A stretch of DNA of 43,356 nt from an uncultured Oscillospiraceae bacterium (GCA_910579965.1 CAJTWF010000024.1:1-43356), one strand, 5' to 3'; counted from the stretch's first letter, positions 33,346-42,268 are shown. Notes: generated from the letters alone by a model not told the origin. Translations and numbers: made by a program.

Positions 33346-34164
33346 TCACCCCTCCAATTCCTGTAATGCCTGCCGGCGCTGGTCCTCGCTGGGGGCCTTG
33401 CCGTGCCAGCCCACCTGGCCCTCCATGAAGCTCACGCCCTTGCCCTTGCAGGTGTGGGCCAGAATGGCCTTGGGCCGGCCGGGCTGGGCGGGGGCGCTGA
33501 GGGCGGAGAGGACCTGCTCCAGATCGTTGCCGTCGGAGACCTCGATGGTCTGGAAGCCAAAGGCCCGCAGCTTCCCGGCCAGATCCCCCAGGCCCATGAC
33601 CTCGTCGTTGCTGCCGTCGATCTGGAGGCCGTTGTTGTCCACCACCACGGTCAGATTGTCCAGCTTGTAGTGATTGGCGGCCATGAAGGCCTCCCAGACC
33701 TGGCCCTCCTGGCACTCGCCGTCCCCCAGCACGGTGAAGACTCTGGTGTCCTTCCCCATGTGCCTGGCGGCCAGGGCCATGCCCACCGCGATGGAAACCC
33801 CCTGGCCCAGGGAGCCGGTGGAGGCGTCCACGCCGGGGACCTTCTTCATGTCCGGGTGGCCCTGGAGAATGCCGTGGAGCTGGCGGAAGCTCTCGAACTC
33901 CGCCCGGTCAAAGAACCCCAGCTCCGCAAGCACGCCGTAGTAGCAGGGGGCGGCGTGGCCCTTGCTGAGCACAAAGCGGTCCCGGTCCGGATCCCGGGGA
34001 TTTTTCGGGTCAATGCGCATCTGGGTGCAGAAGATGGCGCTGACCAGCTCCACGGCGGACAGGGAACCGCCGGGGTGGCCGCTGCCCGCGTTGGCCGTCA
34101 TGTTGATGATATCCCGGCGCACGGCGGTGCAGAAGCCTTGCAGCTGCGCTGTGTTCATGTTCAT
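33346..34164 (-). CDS. tktA: Transketolase, N-terminal subunit
   Basis: ThDP-binding half of a split transketolase, 272 residues. NAGSGHPGGSLSAVEL near residue 20 and the ThDP motif GDGECQEGQVWEA with following N are typical. The ATG at 34164 was chosen because AAGGGAGG is just upstream; an in-frame start at 34209 would overlap the promoter. It is the first gene of a two-gene operon from the promoter at 34198-34226. Confidence 0.94.
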   Translation of the reverse strand: MNMNTAQLQGFCTAVRRDIINMTANAGSGHPGGSLSAVELVSAIFCTQMRIDPKNPRDPDRDRFVLSKGHAAPCYYGVLAELGFFDRAEFESFRQLHGILQGHPDMKKVPGVDASTGSLGQGVSIAVGMALAARHMGKDTRVFTVLGDGECQEGQVWEAFMAANHYKLDNLTVVVDNNGLQIDGSNDEVMGLGDLAGKLRAFGFQTIEVSDGNDLEQVLSALSAPAQPGRPKAILAHTCKGKGVSFMEGQVGWHGKAPSEDQRRQALQELEG

Positions 34165-34197
34165 GTGTACCTCCCTTAATCGTGCCGATCTGTCTAT

Positions 34198-34226
34198 AGG
34201 ATACCGCACTTGCGGGACAAAGTCAA
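34198..34226 (-). promoter_or_regulatory. Promoter of the transketolase operon
   Basis: Minus-strand TTGACT (34221-34226), a 17-base spacer and TATCCT (34198-34203). Confidence 0.65.
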
Positions 34227-34245
34227 TATTTTCGCCCGCTTTCCC

Positions 34246-35379
34246 TCACCCTCTCCAGGCCCACGCGCCGGCCTCCGCCGCAGGGACGCCCTCCTCGTCC
34301 CACTGGTGGCCGAACTGGCGCATGAAATCGCTGGTCACATTGAAGTACATGTGGGCGGCAGCGGGAGAAACGGGGGTGGAGGAGACGGGATCGTCCCAGG
34401 TCACGTCCACGCAGTACCAGTCCCCGTCCAGGCGCACCATGTTCCAGGCGTGGTCCTCCGTGCCGTTGTAGGCCGTGCCCTCCACGGTGACGCACTCGAT
34501 GTCCAGCAGGTCCATCAGCAGCTGGAAGGTGGAGGTATAGCCGGTGCAGATGGCGGCGCGGCCGGTGAAAAAGCCGTAGGGATTGTCGCTGTCCGGGGTG
34601 GGCTGCGCGCCGGGCAGGGAGCTCAGGGCCGCCTGATCGTACTCCGCCCAGGCAATCATCCAGTCGTGGACCGCCAGCTCCTTCTCGTAGTCGCTCATCT
34701 CCTCCGTGATGATCTCCCCCAGCAGGTCCCGGCAGGACTGGAGGATCACCTGGTCCCTGTCCGCCAGGCCGGTCCCGCCTTCCTCCCAGGCGGAGAGCAG
34801 CCGCTGGCGGTCATAGCGCCAGCCGCCGTCCTGCTCCTCCTCCCCGGAAACGGGCGGCTCCTGGGGCCGGGGGGCCAGGGGGACGGGCGGCTCCTCCGCC
34901 GGCGGGCCCTCAAAGCAGGCGTTGAAGGCGGCCTGGGCCTCCGCTGGATCGGAGCAGATGAGCAGGGCTGCGTACCGCCCCCGGGAGACGGCTGTGGAGT
35001 GGGCCAGAATGGCGGCCTGCTCCGGGGCGTAGCCGGTGAAGGCCCCGGCCCGGGCCGCTATGTAGTCCTCCAGCGCCTCCGCCGCCTGGGCCCCGTCCTC
35101 TGTCAGGCGCAGCACCGCGATCTCCAGGGCGGACACGCCGCCGGCGGCCAGGACCGCCCCGTCCTCCACCTGCCGGGGGTCCAGCTGATAGCACTGCCCG
35201 GCGTAGGCGGCGAAGTCCGCCCCATCCAGTTCCGTCACGGCCTCCGCCGCCCCCTGGGACGCCAGGATGGCCCGGGCCATCTGGAGGGCAGTCCAGCCGG
35301 ACGCCTCCTCCGGCTCCCGCCCGCAGCCGCTCAGGCACAGCAGGCAGGCCAGCAGACAGGCGCATACTCTCTTTTTCAT
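34246..35379 (-). CDS. Lipoprotein with DUF4358 and transglutaminase-like domains
   Basis: Exported lipoprotein, 377 residues, lipobox LSGC (Cys about 19). Residues about 30-160 resemble DUF4358 (conserved pattern around ALEIAVLRL and YAPEQAA). A Pro/Glu-rich linker spans about 165-190. Residues about 215-360 form a transglutaminase-like cysteine protease fold with the triad Cys278 (AICTGYTS), His310 (DHAWNMV) and Asp325 (CVDVTWDD). Such domains in Clostridia are thought to act as surface proteases or cross-linkers; the substrate is unknown. It has its own promoter (35442-35470) with a hairpin right after the start. Confidence 0.82.
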   Translation of the reverse strand: MKKRVCACLLACLLCLSGCGREPEEASGWTALQMARAILASQGAAEAVTELDGADFAAYAGQCYQLDPRQVEDGAVLAAGGVSALEIAVLRLTEDGAQAAEALEDYIAARAGAFTGYAPEQAAILAHSTAVSRGRYAALLICSDPAEAQAAFNACFEGPPAEEPPVPLAPRPQEPPVSGEEEQDGGWRYDRQRLLSAWEEGGTGLADRDQVILQSCRDLLGEIITEEMSDYEKELAVHDWMIAWAEYDQAALSSLPGAQPTPDSDNPYGFFTGRAAICTGYTSTFQLLMDLLDIECVTVEGTAYNGTEDHAWNMVRLDGDWYCVDVTWDDPVSSTPVSPAAAHMYFNVTSDFMRQFGHQWDEEGVPAAEAGAWAWRG

Positions 35380-35405
35380 AGGTGGTTCCTTTCTGAAATA
35401 GTATC

Positions 35406-35432
35406 AAAAACCGCCGGCGTTCGCGGCCGGCG
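35406..35432 (-). terminator. Terminator-like hairpin in the transglutaminase-gene leader
   Basis: CGCCGGC/GCCGGCG stem (35412-35418 with 35426-35432) followed on the minus strand by GGTTTTT. It starts about three bases after the predicted transcription start and ends some 26 bases before the ATG. Confidence 0.55.
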
Positions 35433-35441
35433 CACAGGATC

Positions 35442-35470
35442 AGTGTACCACACAGGGCTCCGCTTTTCAA
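35442..35470 (-). promoter_or_regulatory. Promoter of the transglutaminase-like lipoprotein gene
   Basis: Minus-strand TTGAAA (35465-35470), a 17-base spacer and TACACT (35442-35447). Confidence 0.55.
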
Positions 35471-35656
35471 CCGCCGGAGAAAATGGCAGAACGCATTGTC
35501 ATATATCGGCAGGCCCCGCCGCGCCCCGCCGAACCGTCTTCAGGGGTTCGTTTTTTGTGCCATTTGTCAAAAAGAAGGGGGTCTTTTCTGTCAAAACGGA
35601 CGAAATTGCCGTAAAATATATAAAAATGTGTTCAGACCTGCATGAAAAGCGTGATT

Positions 35657-35680
35657 TCCAAAATCCGTATATATTTTGGA
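35657..35680. promoter_or_regulatory. Palindromic candidate operator of the sugar ABC operon
   Basis: TCCAAAAT and ATTTTGGA arms with an eight-base spacer, within the AT-rich part of the 417-base gap and just upstream of the tentative -35. Position before -35 would fit an activator. No regulator gene is adjacent. Confidence 0.45.
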
Positions 35681-35692
35681 CAAATCAAAGCA

Positions 35693-35721
35693 TTTACAGA
35701 TATCCTCCCCGCGTATTATAG
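35693..35721 (+). promoter_or_regulatory. Tentative promoter of the sugar ABC operon
   Basis: TTTACA (35693-35698) with either TATTAT (35714-35719, 15-base spacer) or TTATAG (35716-35721, 17-base spacer). Weak match, so activator help is plausible. Confidence 0.4.
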
Positions 35722-35796
35722 TTTCACATAGGTTCCGTACAGGCCGTCCGTGGAGGAAGGGGGCGGCGCGGAATATGTTGAAAAAGGAGTGGTGTT

Positions 35797-37095
35797 ATGA
35801 AACGATTCCCCCGCATGATGGCGGCTGCGCTGGCGATGACGCTGCTGCTGTCCATCAACGGCTGCGGTTCAGCCGACGGCAAAACCCACCTGACCTTCCA
35901 AATCTGGGACGTGGCCCAGCGAGAGAGCATGGAGGCCATCTGTGACGCCTACACCGCCCAGCACCCCGATGTGGAGATCGAGGTGCAGGTCACCAACTGG
36001 ACCGAGTACTGGACCAAGCTGGAGGCCGCCGCAGAGTCCAACACCATGCCGGACATCTTCTGGATGCACACCAACCAGATCCTGTACTACGCCGACTTCG
36101 GCATGCTGGCGGACGTGACGGATCTCTACGCCGGCGAGGACCCCAACTACTACCAGAACCATTTCTCCGAAATCTCCATCGGCAACGCCAGCGGCTCCGA
36201 CGGCCGCCTGTACGGCGTGCCCAAGGACAAGGACAACCTGGTCCTGGTCTACAACAAGGAGATGTTTGACGCCGCCGGCGTGGCCTACCCCACGGACCAG
36301 TGGACCTGGGACGACATGACCGACGCCTCCCAGAAAATCTATGACAAGACCGGCAAGTACGGCTTCATGGCCTACAACGACGATCAGATGGGCTACTGGA
36401 GCTTTGTCTATCAGGCCGGCGGCTGCATCCTGACCGAGGACAAGACCCGGGCCGGCTTTGACCAGCCCGCCACCAGAAGGGGCATGGAGTTCTACGTGGG
36501 CCTTCAGGACTACGACTGGTGCCCCAAGCAGGCCTACTTTGCCGAGACCGCTCCCGGCACGGCCTTCTTCTCCGAGATCGGCTCCATGTACGTTGAGGGC
36601 AACTGGGAGCTGATGAACAAGTGCGTCAGCTTCCCCAACATGGCCGGCAAGTGGGACATCGCCCCCATGCCCATGTGCCCCGATCCCGCCAGCGGCGACG
36701 GCCGGGCCACCATCTCCAACGGCCTGTGCTACTCCACCGCCGCCAAGGGCAGGACCCGGGACATCGCCCTGGACGTCATCAAATTCTTCGGCACCGAGGA
36801 GGCCCAGCTGCTGGCCAGCTCCTACGGCGCGGCCATCTCCGCCTACAACGGCACCGAGCAGCCCTACTTCGACGCCTTTGACAAGGCTGGCTATGACATC
36901 AACGTGGAGGTGCTCATGGACCAGTTCGCCTACGGCGTGCAGAACGTGAACAACGCGGCCAAGCCCAAGTGGAAGAGCCCTGTGCTGGATGAGCTCAACA
37001 AGGTCTACAGCGGCCAGCAGAGCCTGGACAGCGCCCTGGACAACATGCAGAAAATCATCGACACCGAGACCGCCAAGAAATTGGCGGATAACTGA
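35797..37095 (+). CDS. Sugar ABC transporter substrate-binding lipoprotein (cluster B/MalE type)
   Basis: Extracellular solute-binding lipoprotein, 432 residues, SBP_bac_1 family. The signal peptide has lipobox SINGC (Cys about 23). The mature start HLTFQIWDVAQRESMEAI and DIFWMH near residue 85 are typical of oligosaccharide binders. AAGGAG lies seven bases before the ATG. It is the first gene of an operon with two permeases and a GH36 alpha-galactosidase downstream, so alpha-galactosides such as raffinose or melibiose are likely ligands by inference. The operon has no ATPase gene; such importers often share a common MsmX/MsiK-type ATPase encoded elsewhere. Confidence 0.92.
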   Translation: MKRFPRMMAAALAMTLLLSINGCGSADGKTHLTFQIWDVAQRESMEAICDAYTAQHPDVEIEVQVTNWTEYWTKLEAAAESNTMPDIFWMHTNQILYYADFGMLADVTDLYAGEDPNYYQNHFSEISIGNASGSDGRLYGVPKDKDNLVLVYNKEMFDAAGVAYPTDQWTWDDMTDASQKIYDKTGKYGFMAYNDDQMGYWSFVYQAGGCILTEDKTRAGFDQPATRRGMEFYVGLQDYDWCPKQAYFAETAPGTAFFSEIGSMYVEGNWELMNKCVSFPNMAGKWDIAPMPMCPDPASGDGRATISNGLCYSTAAKGRTRDIALDVIKFFGTEEAQLLASSYGAAISAYNGTEQPYFDAFDKAGYDINVEVLMDQFAYGVQNVNNAAKPKWKSPVLDELNKVYSGQQSLDSALDNMQKIIDTETAKKLADN

Positions 37096-37109
37096 AAGGA
37101 GGGCTCTCT

Positions 37110-37997
37110 GTGAACATGAAACTGTCCGCCGCCGCCCGGCGGGAGGAGAACTGGGGCTGGTTCATGGTGGCGCCTACCATCATTGGTCTGGTGGTGCTGA
37201 ATATCTGGCCCTTTATCCAGACCATCTACACCAGCTTCTGTGAGCATCAGGGCTTCGGCCATTACAAGTTCATCGGCCTGGGGAACTACGTCGAGATGTT
37301 CGGGAACATCGAGTTCTGGAAGGCCACCTGGAACACCATCTTCTTCTGTATCCTCACCGTGCCCGTGGGCGTGGCGCTGGCCCTCTTTGTGGCCATCCTG
37401 CTCAACGCCAAGGTGAAGTTCAAGGGCGGCTTCCGCACCCTGTTCTTCCTGCCCCTGGTGTGCGCCCCCGCCGCCGTGGCCATGGTGTGGCGGTGGATCT
37501 TCAACGGCGAGTACGGCATCCTCAACCAGATGCTGGGCCAGAATATCCAGTGGATCACCAACCCCAAAACCGCTGTGATCGCCGTGGCCATTGTCTCCAT
37601 CTGGAGCAGCGTGGGCTATGACGCGGTGCTGCTGCTGGCGGGGCTCCAGAACATCCCCAAGACCCTCTACGAGGCCAACAGCATCGACGGCGCGGGCAAG
37701 GTCCGCCAGTTCTTCACCATCACCCTGCCCATGGTCTCCCCCACCATGTTCTCCGTGCTCATCATGCGCCTGATGGCCTCCATGAAGATCTACGATCTCA
37801 TCTATATGATGGCCGATGAGACCAACCCCGCACTGACGGATATGCAGAGCCTGATGTACCTCTTCTACCGCTCCTCCTTCGTGGCCGGAGAGCGGGGCTA
37901 TGGCTCCGCCATTGTCGTGTGGACTGTGAGCCTCATTCTTCTCGTCACCCTGATCCAGTTCTGGGGCCAGAAGAAGTGGGTCACCTACGACATCTAA
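37110..37997 (+). CDS. Sugar ABC transporter permease (MalF/UgpA type)
   Basis: Inner-membrane permease, 295 residues with about six helices. The EAA loop, contacting the ATPase, is seen around YEANSIDGAGKVRQFFTITLP near residue 190. The GTG at 37110 was chosen for its spacing from AAGGAGG; an ATG two codons later is also possible. It is the second gene of the operon and pairs with the permease at 38019. Confidence 0.93.
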   Translation: MNMKLSAAARREENWGWFMVAPTIIGLVVLNIWPFIQTIYTSFCEHQGFGHYKFIGLGNYVEMFGNIEFWKATWNTIFFCILTVPVGVALALFVAILLNAKVKFKGGFRTLFFLPLVCAPAAVAMVWRWIFNGEYGILNQMLGQNIQWITNPKTAVIAVAIVSIWSSVGYDAVLLLAGLQNIPKTLYEANSIDGAGKVRQFFTITLPMVSPTMFSVLIMRLMASMKIYDLIYMMADETNPALTDMQSLMYLFYRSSFVAGERGYGSAIVVWTVSLILLVTLIQFWGQKKWVTYDI

Positions 37998-38018
37998 GAC
38001 ATCTAAGGAGGAATGGAC

Positions 38019-38861
38019 ATGAAAAGTACGGATTCTCTGAGACGCTCCTACGCAATGGCCAAGTTCTTTACTTATTTCTTCCTGATCCTGGGCGCGATCA
38101 TCATGGTCTTCCCCTTTGCGTGGATGATCCTCACCAGCTCCAAGACCGTGCCCGAGAGCATGCTCATCCCGCCCACCATCTTCCCCGCCAAGTGGATGCT
38201 GGACAACTTCAAGGAGGCTATCACCTCCCTGCCCTTTGGCCACCTCTACTGGAACACCACCCTGATGGTCTTTTTCCGGGTGATCTGCGCGGTCCTGTTC
38301 AGCTCCATGGCCGGCTACGCCTTTGCCAAGCTGAAGTTCCGGGGCAAGAACATCCTCTTTGGCCTGGTGCTGGTCCAGATGTCCCTGCCCAGCCAGATCT
38401 TCATTATCCCCCAGTACCAGATGGTGGCCAAGATGGGCATGGCCAACACCATTTTCGCCCTGGTCTTCCCCGGTCTGGTCAGCGCCTTCGGCGTGTTCTT
38501 CCTGCGCCAGACCTACATGAGCATCCCCGACGAGGTGGGCGAGGCCGCCTATCTGGACGGGTGCAACCAGTGGCAGACCTTCTATAAGGTCATGTTCCCC
38601 CTGACGGGCACCTCCGTGGCCGCTCTGACCATCTTCACCGCCGTGTTTGCCTACGGCGATCTGATGTGGCCTCTGGTGGTCAACTCCGATCTGAAGATGA
38701 TGACCCTCTCCTCCGGCCTCTCCACCCTGAAGGGCCAGTTCTCCACCAACTTCCCCGTGCTGATGGCCGGCTCCCTGCTGGCTATGCTGCCCATGGTGGT
38801 CCTCTACCTCATCTTCCAGCGCCAGTTCGTGGAGGGCATCGCCGGCACGGGCGGAAAGTAA
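38019..38861 (+). CDS. Sugar ABC transporter permease (MalG/UgpE type)
   Basis: Second permease, 280 residues with about six helices. The EAA loop is near residue 185 (EAAYLDGCNQWQTFYKVMFP). ATG 38019 is seven bases from AGGAGG; an ATG at 38013 is too close to it. A tandem duplication of ACATCTAAG lies in the short gap before it. The family assignment is firm; the substrate is inferred from the adjacent alpha-galactosidase. Confidence 0.93.
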   Translation: MKSTDSLRRSYAMAKFFTYFFLILGAIIMVFPFAWMILTSSKTVPESMLIPPTIFPAKWMLDNFKEAITSLPFGHLYWNTTLMVFFRVICAVLFSSMAGYAFAKLKFRGKNILFGLVLVQMSLPSQIFIIPQYQMVAKMGMANTIFALVFPGLVSAFGVFFLRQTYMSIPDEVGEAAYLDGCNQWQTFYKVMFPLTGTSVAALTIFTAVFAYGDLMWPLVVNSDLKMMTLSSGLSTLKGQFSTNFPVLMAGSLLAMLPMVVLYLIFQRQFVEGIAGTGGK

Positions 38862-38895
38862 CCCCTTTATTTTGCGTTCCTCTCCTTCTCTCTTA

Positions 38896-38933
38896 GACAG
38901 CCCCGGTGACAAGTAATTGCTGCCGGGGCTGTC
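38896..38933 (+). terminator. Stem-loop between permease and alpha-galactosidase genes
   Basis: An 11-bp stem (38896-38906 with 38923-38933) with a 16-base loop and no T-run. Likely to attenuate or to stabilise the upstream mRNA, not a complete stop. Confidence 0.5.
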
Positions 38934-38969
38934 ACACTAAACATTTCTTGACGACAAGGTGATTACCCT

Positions 38970-41153
38970 ATGATTGTTTACGATAAGCAGAGCGGGACAT
39001 TTACCCTGCACACCTGCCGCACCACCTATCAGATGAAGGCGGACAGCCACGGCGTCCTGCTCCACCTCTACTACGGCCCCCGGCTCAGGGACGGGGACCT
39101 GGGCTATCTGCTCCAGTACGCGGACCGGGGCTTCTCCCCCAACCCCAGCGGCTCCGGAGCGGACCGGGTCTACTCCCTGGACACCCTGCCCCAGGAGTAC
39201 TCCACCTGCGGCGTGGGCGACTACCGCCTGAGCGCGGCGGAGGTGGAGCAGACCGACGGCAGCCTCCTGCTGGATCTCCGCTATGCGGGCTATGGGATCC
39301 GCCCTGGGAAGTATGAGCTGGAGGGCCTGCCCGCCTTCCACAGCCAGGGCTGGGAGACGCTGAGCGTGATTCTGCGGGACCCCAGCTCCGGCGTGGAGGT
39401 GGAGCTTCTCTACGGCGTGTGCGAGGAGGACGATCTCATCACCCGGGCCGCCCGGCTGACCAACCGGGGGAGCGGGGATGTGAGGCTGTGCCAGGCCATG
39501 AGCCTGTGCCTGGATCTCACCCGGGCGGATCTGGACCTCATCACCTTTGACGGCGGCCACGTCCGGGAGCGGAACCTGGACCGTGCGCCCCTGCGCCCCG
39601 GGGTCCAGGGGGTGGGCAGCGTCCGGGGGACCTCCAGCCACCAGCACAACCCCTTTGTGGTCCTCTGCGAGCGCGGCGCGGGGGAGGACCACGGTCTCTG
39701 CTACGGCGCGGCCCTTCTCTACAGCGGCAATTTCATTGCCCAGGCGGAGCGGAGCCAGTTTGCGGACACCCGGCTGGTGATGGGCATACACCCCCACCAC
39801 TTCCGCTGGACCCTGGGCCCCGGGGAGACCTTCACCACCCCGGAGGCGGCCCTGGTATGCTCCCCCGACGGCCTGACCCCCATGACCCACCGGTTCCACC
39901 GGGCCATGCGCCGCCGCCTGATCCGGGACCCCTATCGGGACGCCAGGCGGCCGGTGCTCATCAACAACTGGGAGGCCACGGAGTTCGACTTTGACGCGGA
40001 GAAGCTGGTGGACATCGCCCGGGAGGCGGCGGAGCTGGGCATAGAGCTGTTTGTCATGGACGACGGCTGGTTCGGCGCCCGGGACAGCGACCTGAGCGGC
40101 CTGGGCGACTGGACCGTCAACGAGAAGAAGCTGCCCGGGGGCCTGGAGGCCCTGGTGCCCCGGATCCGGGCGCTGGGCATGGGCTTCGGGCTGTGGGTCG
40201 AGCCGGAGATGGTCAGCGAAAACAGCGACCTCTACAGGGCCCACCCGGACTGGGCCCTGGGAGCCCCGGGCCGTCCCCAGACGCTGGGCCGGAGCCAGCT
40301 GGTGCTGGACTTCTCCCGGCAGGAGGTCCGGGACCACATCTACGACGCCCTGCGCCGGGTGCTGGACAGCGCGGAGATCTCCTACATCAAGTGGGACATG
40401 AATCGGTCCCTGACCGACGTGTGGTCCGCCGCCCTGCCGGCGGACCGGCAGGGGGAGGCGTACCACCGCTACGTGCTGGGGGTGTACGACCTGCTGGAGC
40501 GGCTCCACCGGGACTATCCGGGTCTGCTCATCGAGGGGTGCAGCGGCGGCGGCGGCCGGTTTGACGCCGGGATGCTCTACTATACCCCCCAGATCTGGTG
40601 CAGCGACAACACCGACGCCATTGACCGGCTGCGCATCCAGTGCGGCACCAGCTTCTGCTATCCGGTGAGCACTGTGGGCGCCCACGTCTCCGCCGTGCCC
40701 AACGGCCAGACCAACCGCTCCACGTCCATGGAGACCCGGGGGGTGGTGGCCATGTGCGGCACCTTCGGGTATGAGATGGACCTGGGGAGGTGCACGGCGG
40801 AGGAGAAGGAGACGGTGCGCCAGCAGGTTTGCACCTTCAAGGAGCGCTGCCGTCTCATCCAGGAGGGGGACTACTACCGGCTCACAGACCCCTTCCACAA
40901 CCGGGATTATACCGCCTGGCAGCACGTGTCCCCGGACCGGCGGGAGGCGCTGGTTTCCCTGGTCACGGGAAGCACCTGGGCGGCCAAGCCCTTCCTCACC
41001 CTGCGCCTGAAGGGGCTGGACCCCAACGCGCTCTACCGGGTCAACGGCGGCGAGAGGCGCTACAGCGGGGACCAGCTGATGTACGCCGGGTATCCCATCC
41101 CGCCCCAGCGGGGGGACTATCAGGCCGTGCAGCTGTACCTGGAGGCGGAGTGA
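38970..41153 (+). CDS. Alpha-galactosidase, GH36
   Basis: Cytoplasmic glycosidase hydrolysing alpha-1,6-galactosides (melibiose, raffinose family), 727 residues, the standard length for the bacterial AgaA/AgaB/RafA group. Order: N-terminal beta-supersandwich (to about 320), TIM barrel (about 325-650) and C-terminal beta domain. The nucleophile is Asp476 in YIKWDMNR and the acid/base is Asp546 in CSDNTDAID. Both positions are close to the equivalents in Geobacillus AgaB. AAGGTGA precedes the ATG. It lies at the end of the sugar ABC operon, so imported alpha-galactosides are probably split here. No signal peptide is seen. Confidence 0.96.
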   Translation: MIVYDKQSGTFTLHTCRTTYQMKADSHGVLLHLYYGPRLRDGDLGYLLQYADRGFSPNPSGSGADRVYSLDTLPQEYSTCGVGDYRLSAAEVEQTDGSLLLDLRYAGYGIRPGKYELEGLPAFHSQGWETLSVILRDPSSGVEVELLYGVCEEDDLITRAARLTNRGSGDVRLCQAMSLCLDLTRADLDLITFDGGHVRERNLDRAPLRPGVQGVGSVRGTSSHQHNPFVVLCERGAGEDHGLCYGAALLYSGNFIAQAERSQFADTRLVMGIHPHHFRWTLGPGETFTTPEAALVCSPDGLTPMTHRFHRAMRRRLIRDPYRDARRPVLINNWEATEFDFDAEKLVDIAREAAELGIELFVMDDGWFGARDSDLSGLGDWTVNEKKLPGGLEALVPRIRALGMGFGLWVEPEMVSENSDLYRAHPDWALGAPGRPQTLGRSQLVLDFSRQEVRDHIYDALRRVLDSAEISYIKWDMNRSLTDVWSAALPADRQGEAYHRYVLGVYDLLERLHRDYPGLLIEGCSGGGGRFDAGMLYYTPQIWCSDNTDAIDRLRIQCGTSFCYPVSTVGAHVSAVPNGQTNRSTSMETRGVVAMCGTFGYEMDLGRCTAEEKETVRQQVCTFKERCRLIQEGDYYRLTDPFHNRDYTAWQHVSPDRREALVSLVTGSTWAAKPFLTLRLKGLDPNALYRVNGGERRYSGDQLMYAGYPIPPQRGDYQAVQLYLEAE

Positions 41154-41340
41154 GGCATCTGCTCTTTAAGAGCCTGTATTCATAACCGTTGAATATGGTC
41201 TGGCGGGTCTTTTTCCCGTCATACTACGTCGATTTTTCTTGCCATCCGTCAGGATGCCTGCGGAAAATCTCCTGGTCTGAGAGTAAAAATCCGTGGATAT
41301 CCAGCATCCCCCGGTTGTAAATACAGATTCTAAGAAATTG

Positions 41341-41379
41341 AGAGGTCCGAGCATTTCCCATTGAAATGCTCGGACCTCT
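41341..41379 (+). terminator. Strong terminator after the alpha-galactosidase gene
   Basis: Perfect 17-bp stem (41341-41357 with 41363-41379), five-base loop, then TCTTTT. It lies about 190 bases after the galactosidase stop. The stretch 41154-41340 shows no gene and nothing else I can name. Confidence 0.8.
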
Positions 41380-41397
41380 TCTTTTGGAGCAAGAAAA

Positions 41398-41416
41398 CCC
41401 CCAGTTATGCTGGGGG
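41398..41416 (-). terminator. Small hairpin with T-run facing the IS30 remnant
   Basis: CCCCCAG/CTGGGGG arms with a five-base loop; TTTTC follows on the minus strand. It could stop transcription coming from the transposase remnant. Confidence 0.5.
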
Positions 41417-41500
41417 CAAAAAGTTTATAGCTATGGACAGAAAAAACTCCTCGGTAAAGTATAGAGAGGGTTAGGACTTGTTTGAAAAATCAAACGAAAA

Positions 41501-41512
41501 TTGCACGTGCAA
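41501..41512. other. Perfect 12-bp palindrome near the IS30 remnant end
   Basis: TTGCACGTGCAA, preceded by a GTTTGA/TCAAAC inverted repeat (41479-41494). IS30-type ends commonly contain TTGCAC-like sequence, so this may be the remnant's terminal region; the matching other end was not found. Confidence 0.35.
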
Positions 41513-41546
41513 GCTGGACCCCCCGAGGCAGAAAGCAGGTCATCAT

Positions 41547-41593
41547 AGCCCTGGTCACGGATGGAGCCGGAGGCTCTGTCCGTGACCAGGGCT
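41547..41593 (-). terminator. Long hairpin after the IS30 transposase remnant
   Basis: A 15-bp stem (41547-41561 with 41579-41593), a 2x2 TG mismatch and an inner 5-bp GAGCC/GGCTC stem. It begins 11 bases after the transposase stop on the minus strand, probably the element's own terminator or terminal structure. Confidence 0.6.
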
Positions 41594-41603
41594 GGCGCGG
41601 CCG

Positions 41604-42236
41604 TCAGGCTGCGTAAACAGTATCCAGGAAGGCCTCAAAAAGTTCCTCCGGGGTACAGTAACCGAGCTTTCTCCGAGGCCGTCCATTCAACTCGTCAGCA
41701 GCTGCAAGGATGTCCTCATCGGTGAACAGCTCAATGGAGACGCCCTTGGGGACGAACGGCCGGAACAGGCCGTTGTGCCGCTTGTTCTGGACGCGCTCCC
41801 ATGAGGTGTAAGGGTGGACAAAGAAAACCTTACTGCCCCATGCTTCCGTCTGCGCGAAGCCGGCAAACTCGCTGCCGTTGTCCGCAGTAATGGTCTTGAA
41901 GACCTGCGGAAAGTGCTGGCCATACTCAGCCCGGAGGGCGGCCATGGCGTCCATTACGGCCTTGCTGGTCTTGCCGGGGATGCGGATAGCAAGGTAGTTC
42001 TCCTTCTTTTTCTCCAGCAGGGTGAGGACAACAGCCTCGTGGCCGGTCCGCTTCCCCGACACGGTGCCGCCCTCCCAACGACCTTCTTCCATACGCTGGG
42101 CAGCGATCTACGGGCGGTCTGAAATACTTGTGCCGTAACACTTTTTGTTCTCCCTGTCCTTGAATTTCCTGCCCTTGCGCTTCAAGGCTCCCGGCAGCTC
42201 CGTCACCTTGATTGGAAGCAGGCCATCCCATACCAT
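41604..42236 (-). pseudogene. IS30-family transposase remnant
   Basis: C-terminal two-thirds of an IS30-type DDE transposase. The recognisable order is GLLPIKVTELP, then a KR-rich segment, GRWEGGTV, LTLLEKKKENYLAIR, ITADNGSEF, SWERVQNKRHNG, and a C-terminal NGRPRRKLGYCTPEE. The frame is stopped upstream by TAA just before the ATG at 42236. An internal TAG occurs where relatives read RPEIAAQR. The first catalytic Asp (normally in GHWEGD) is Gly. The N-terminal helix-turn-helix region is missing, and IS630-type sequence abuts it. It cannot be active. Confidence 0.85.
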
Positions 42237-42268
42237 TTACAATCGACCATCATTTTCCCATATCATTT

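Noticed and set aside
41154..41340. Possible gene or small RNA after the alpha-galactosidase
   Set aside because: No open frame with a ribosome site, no promoter and no notable structure until the terminator at 41341.
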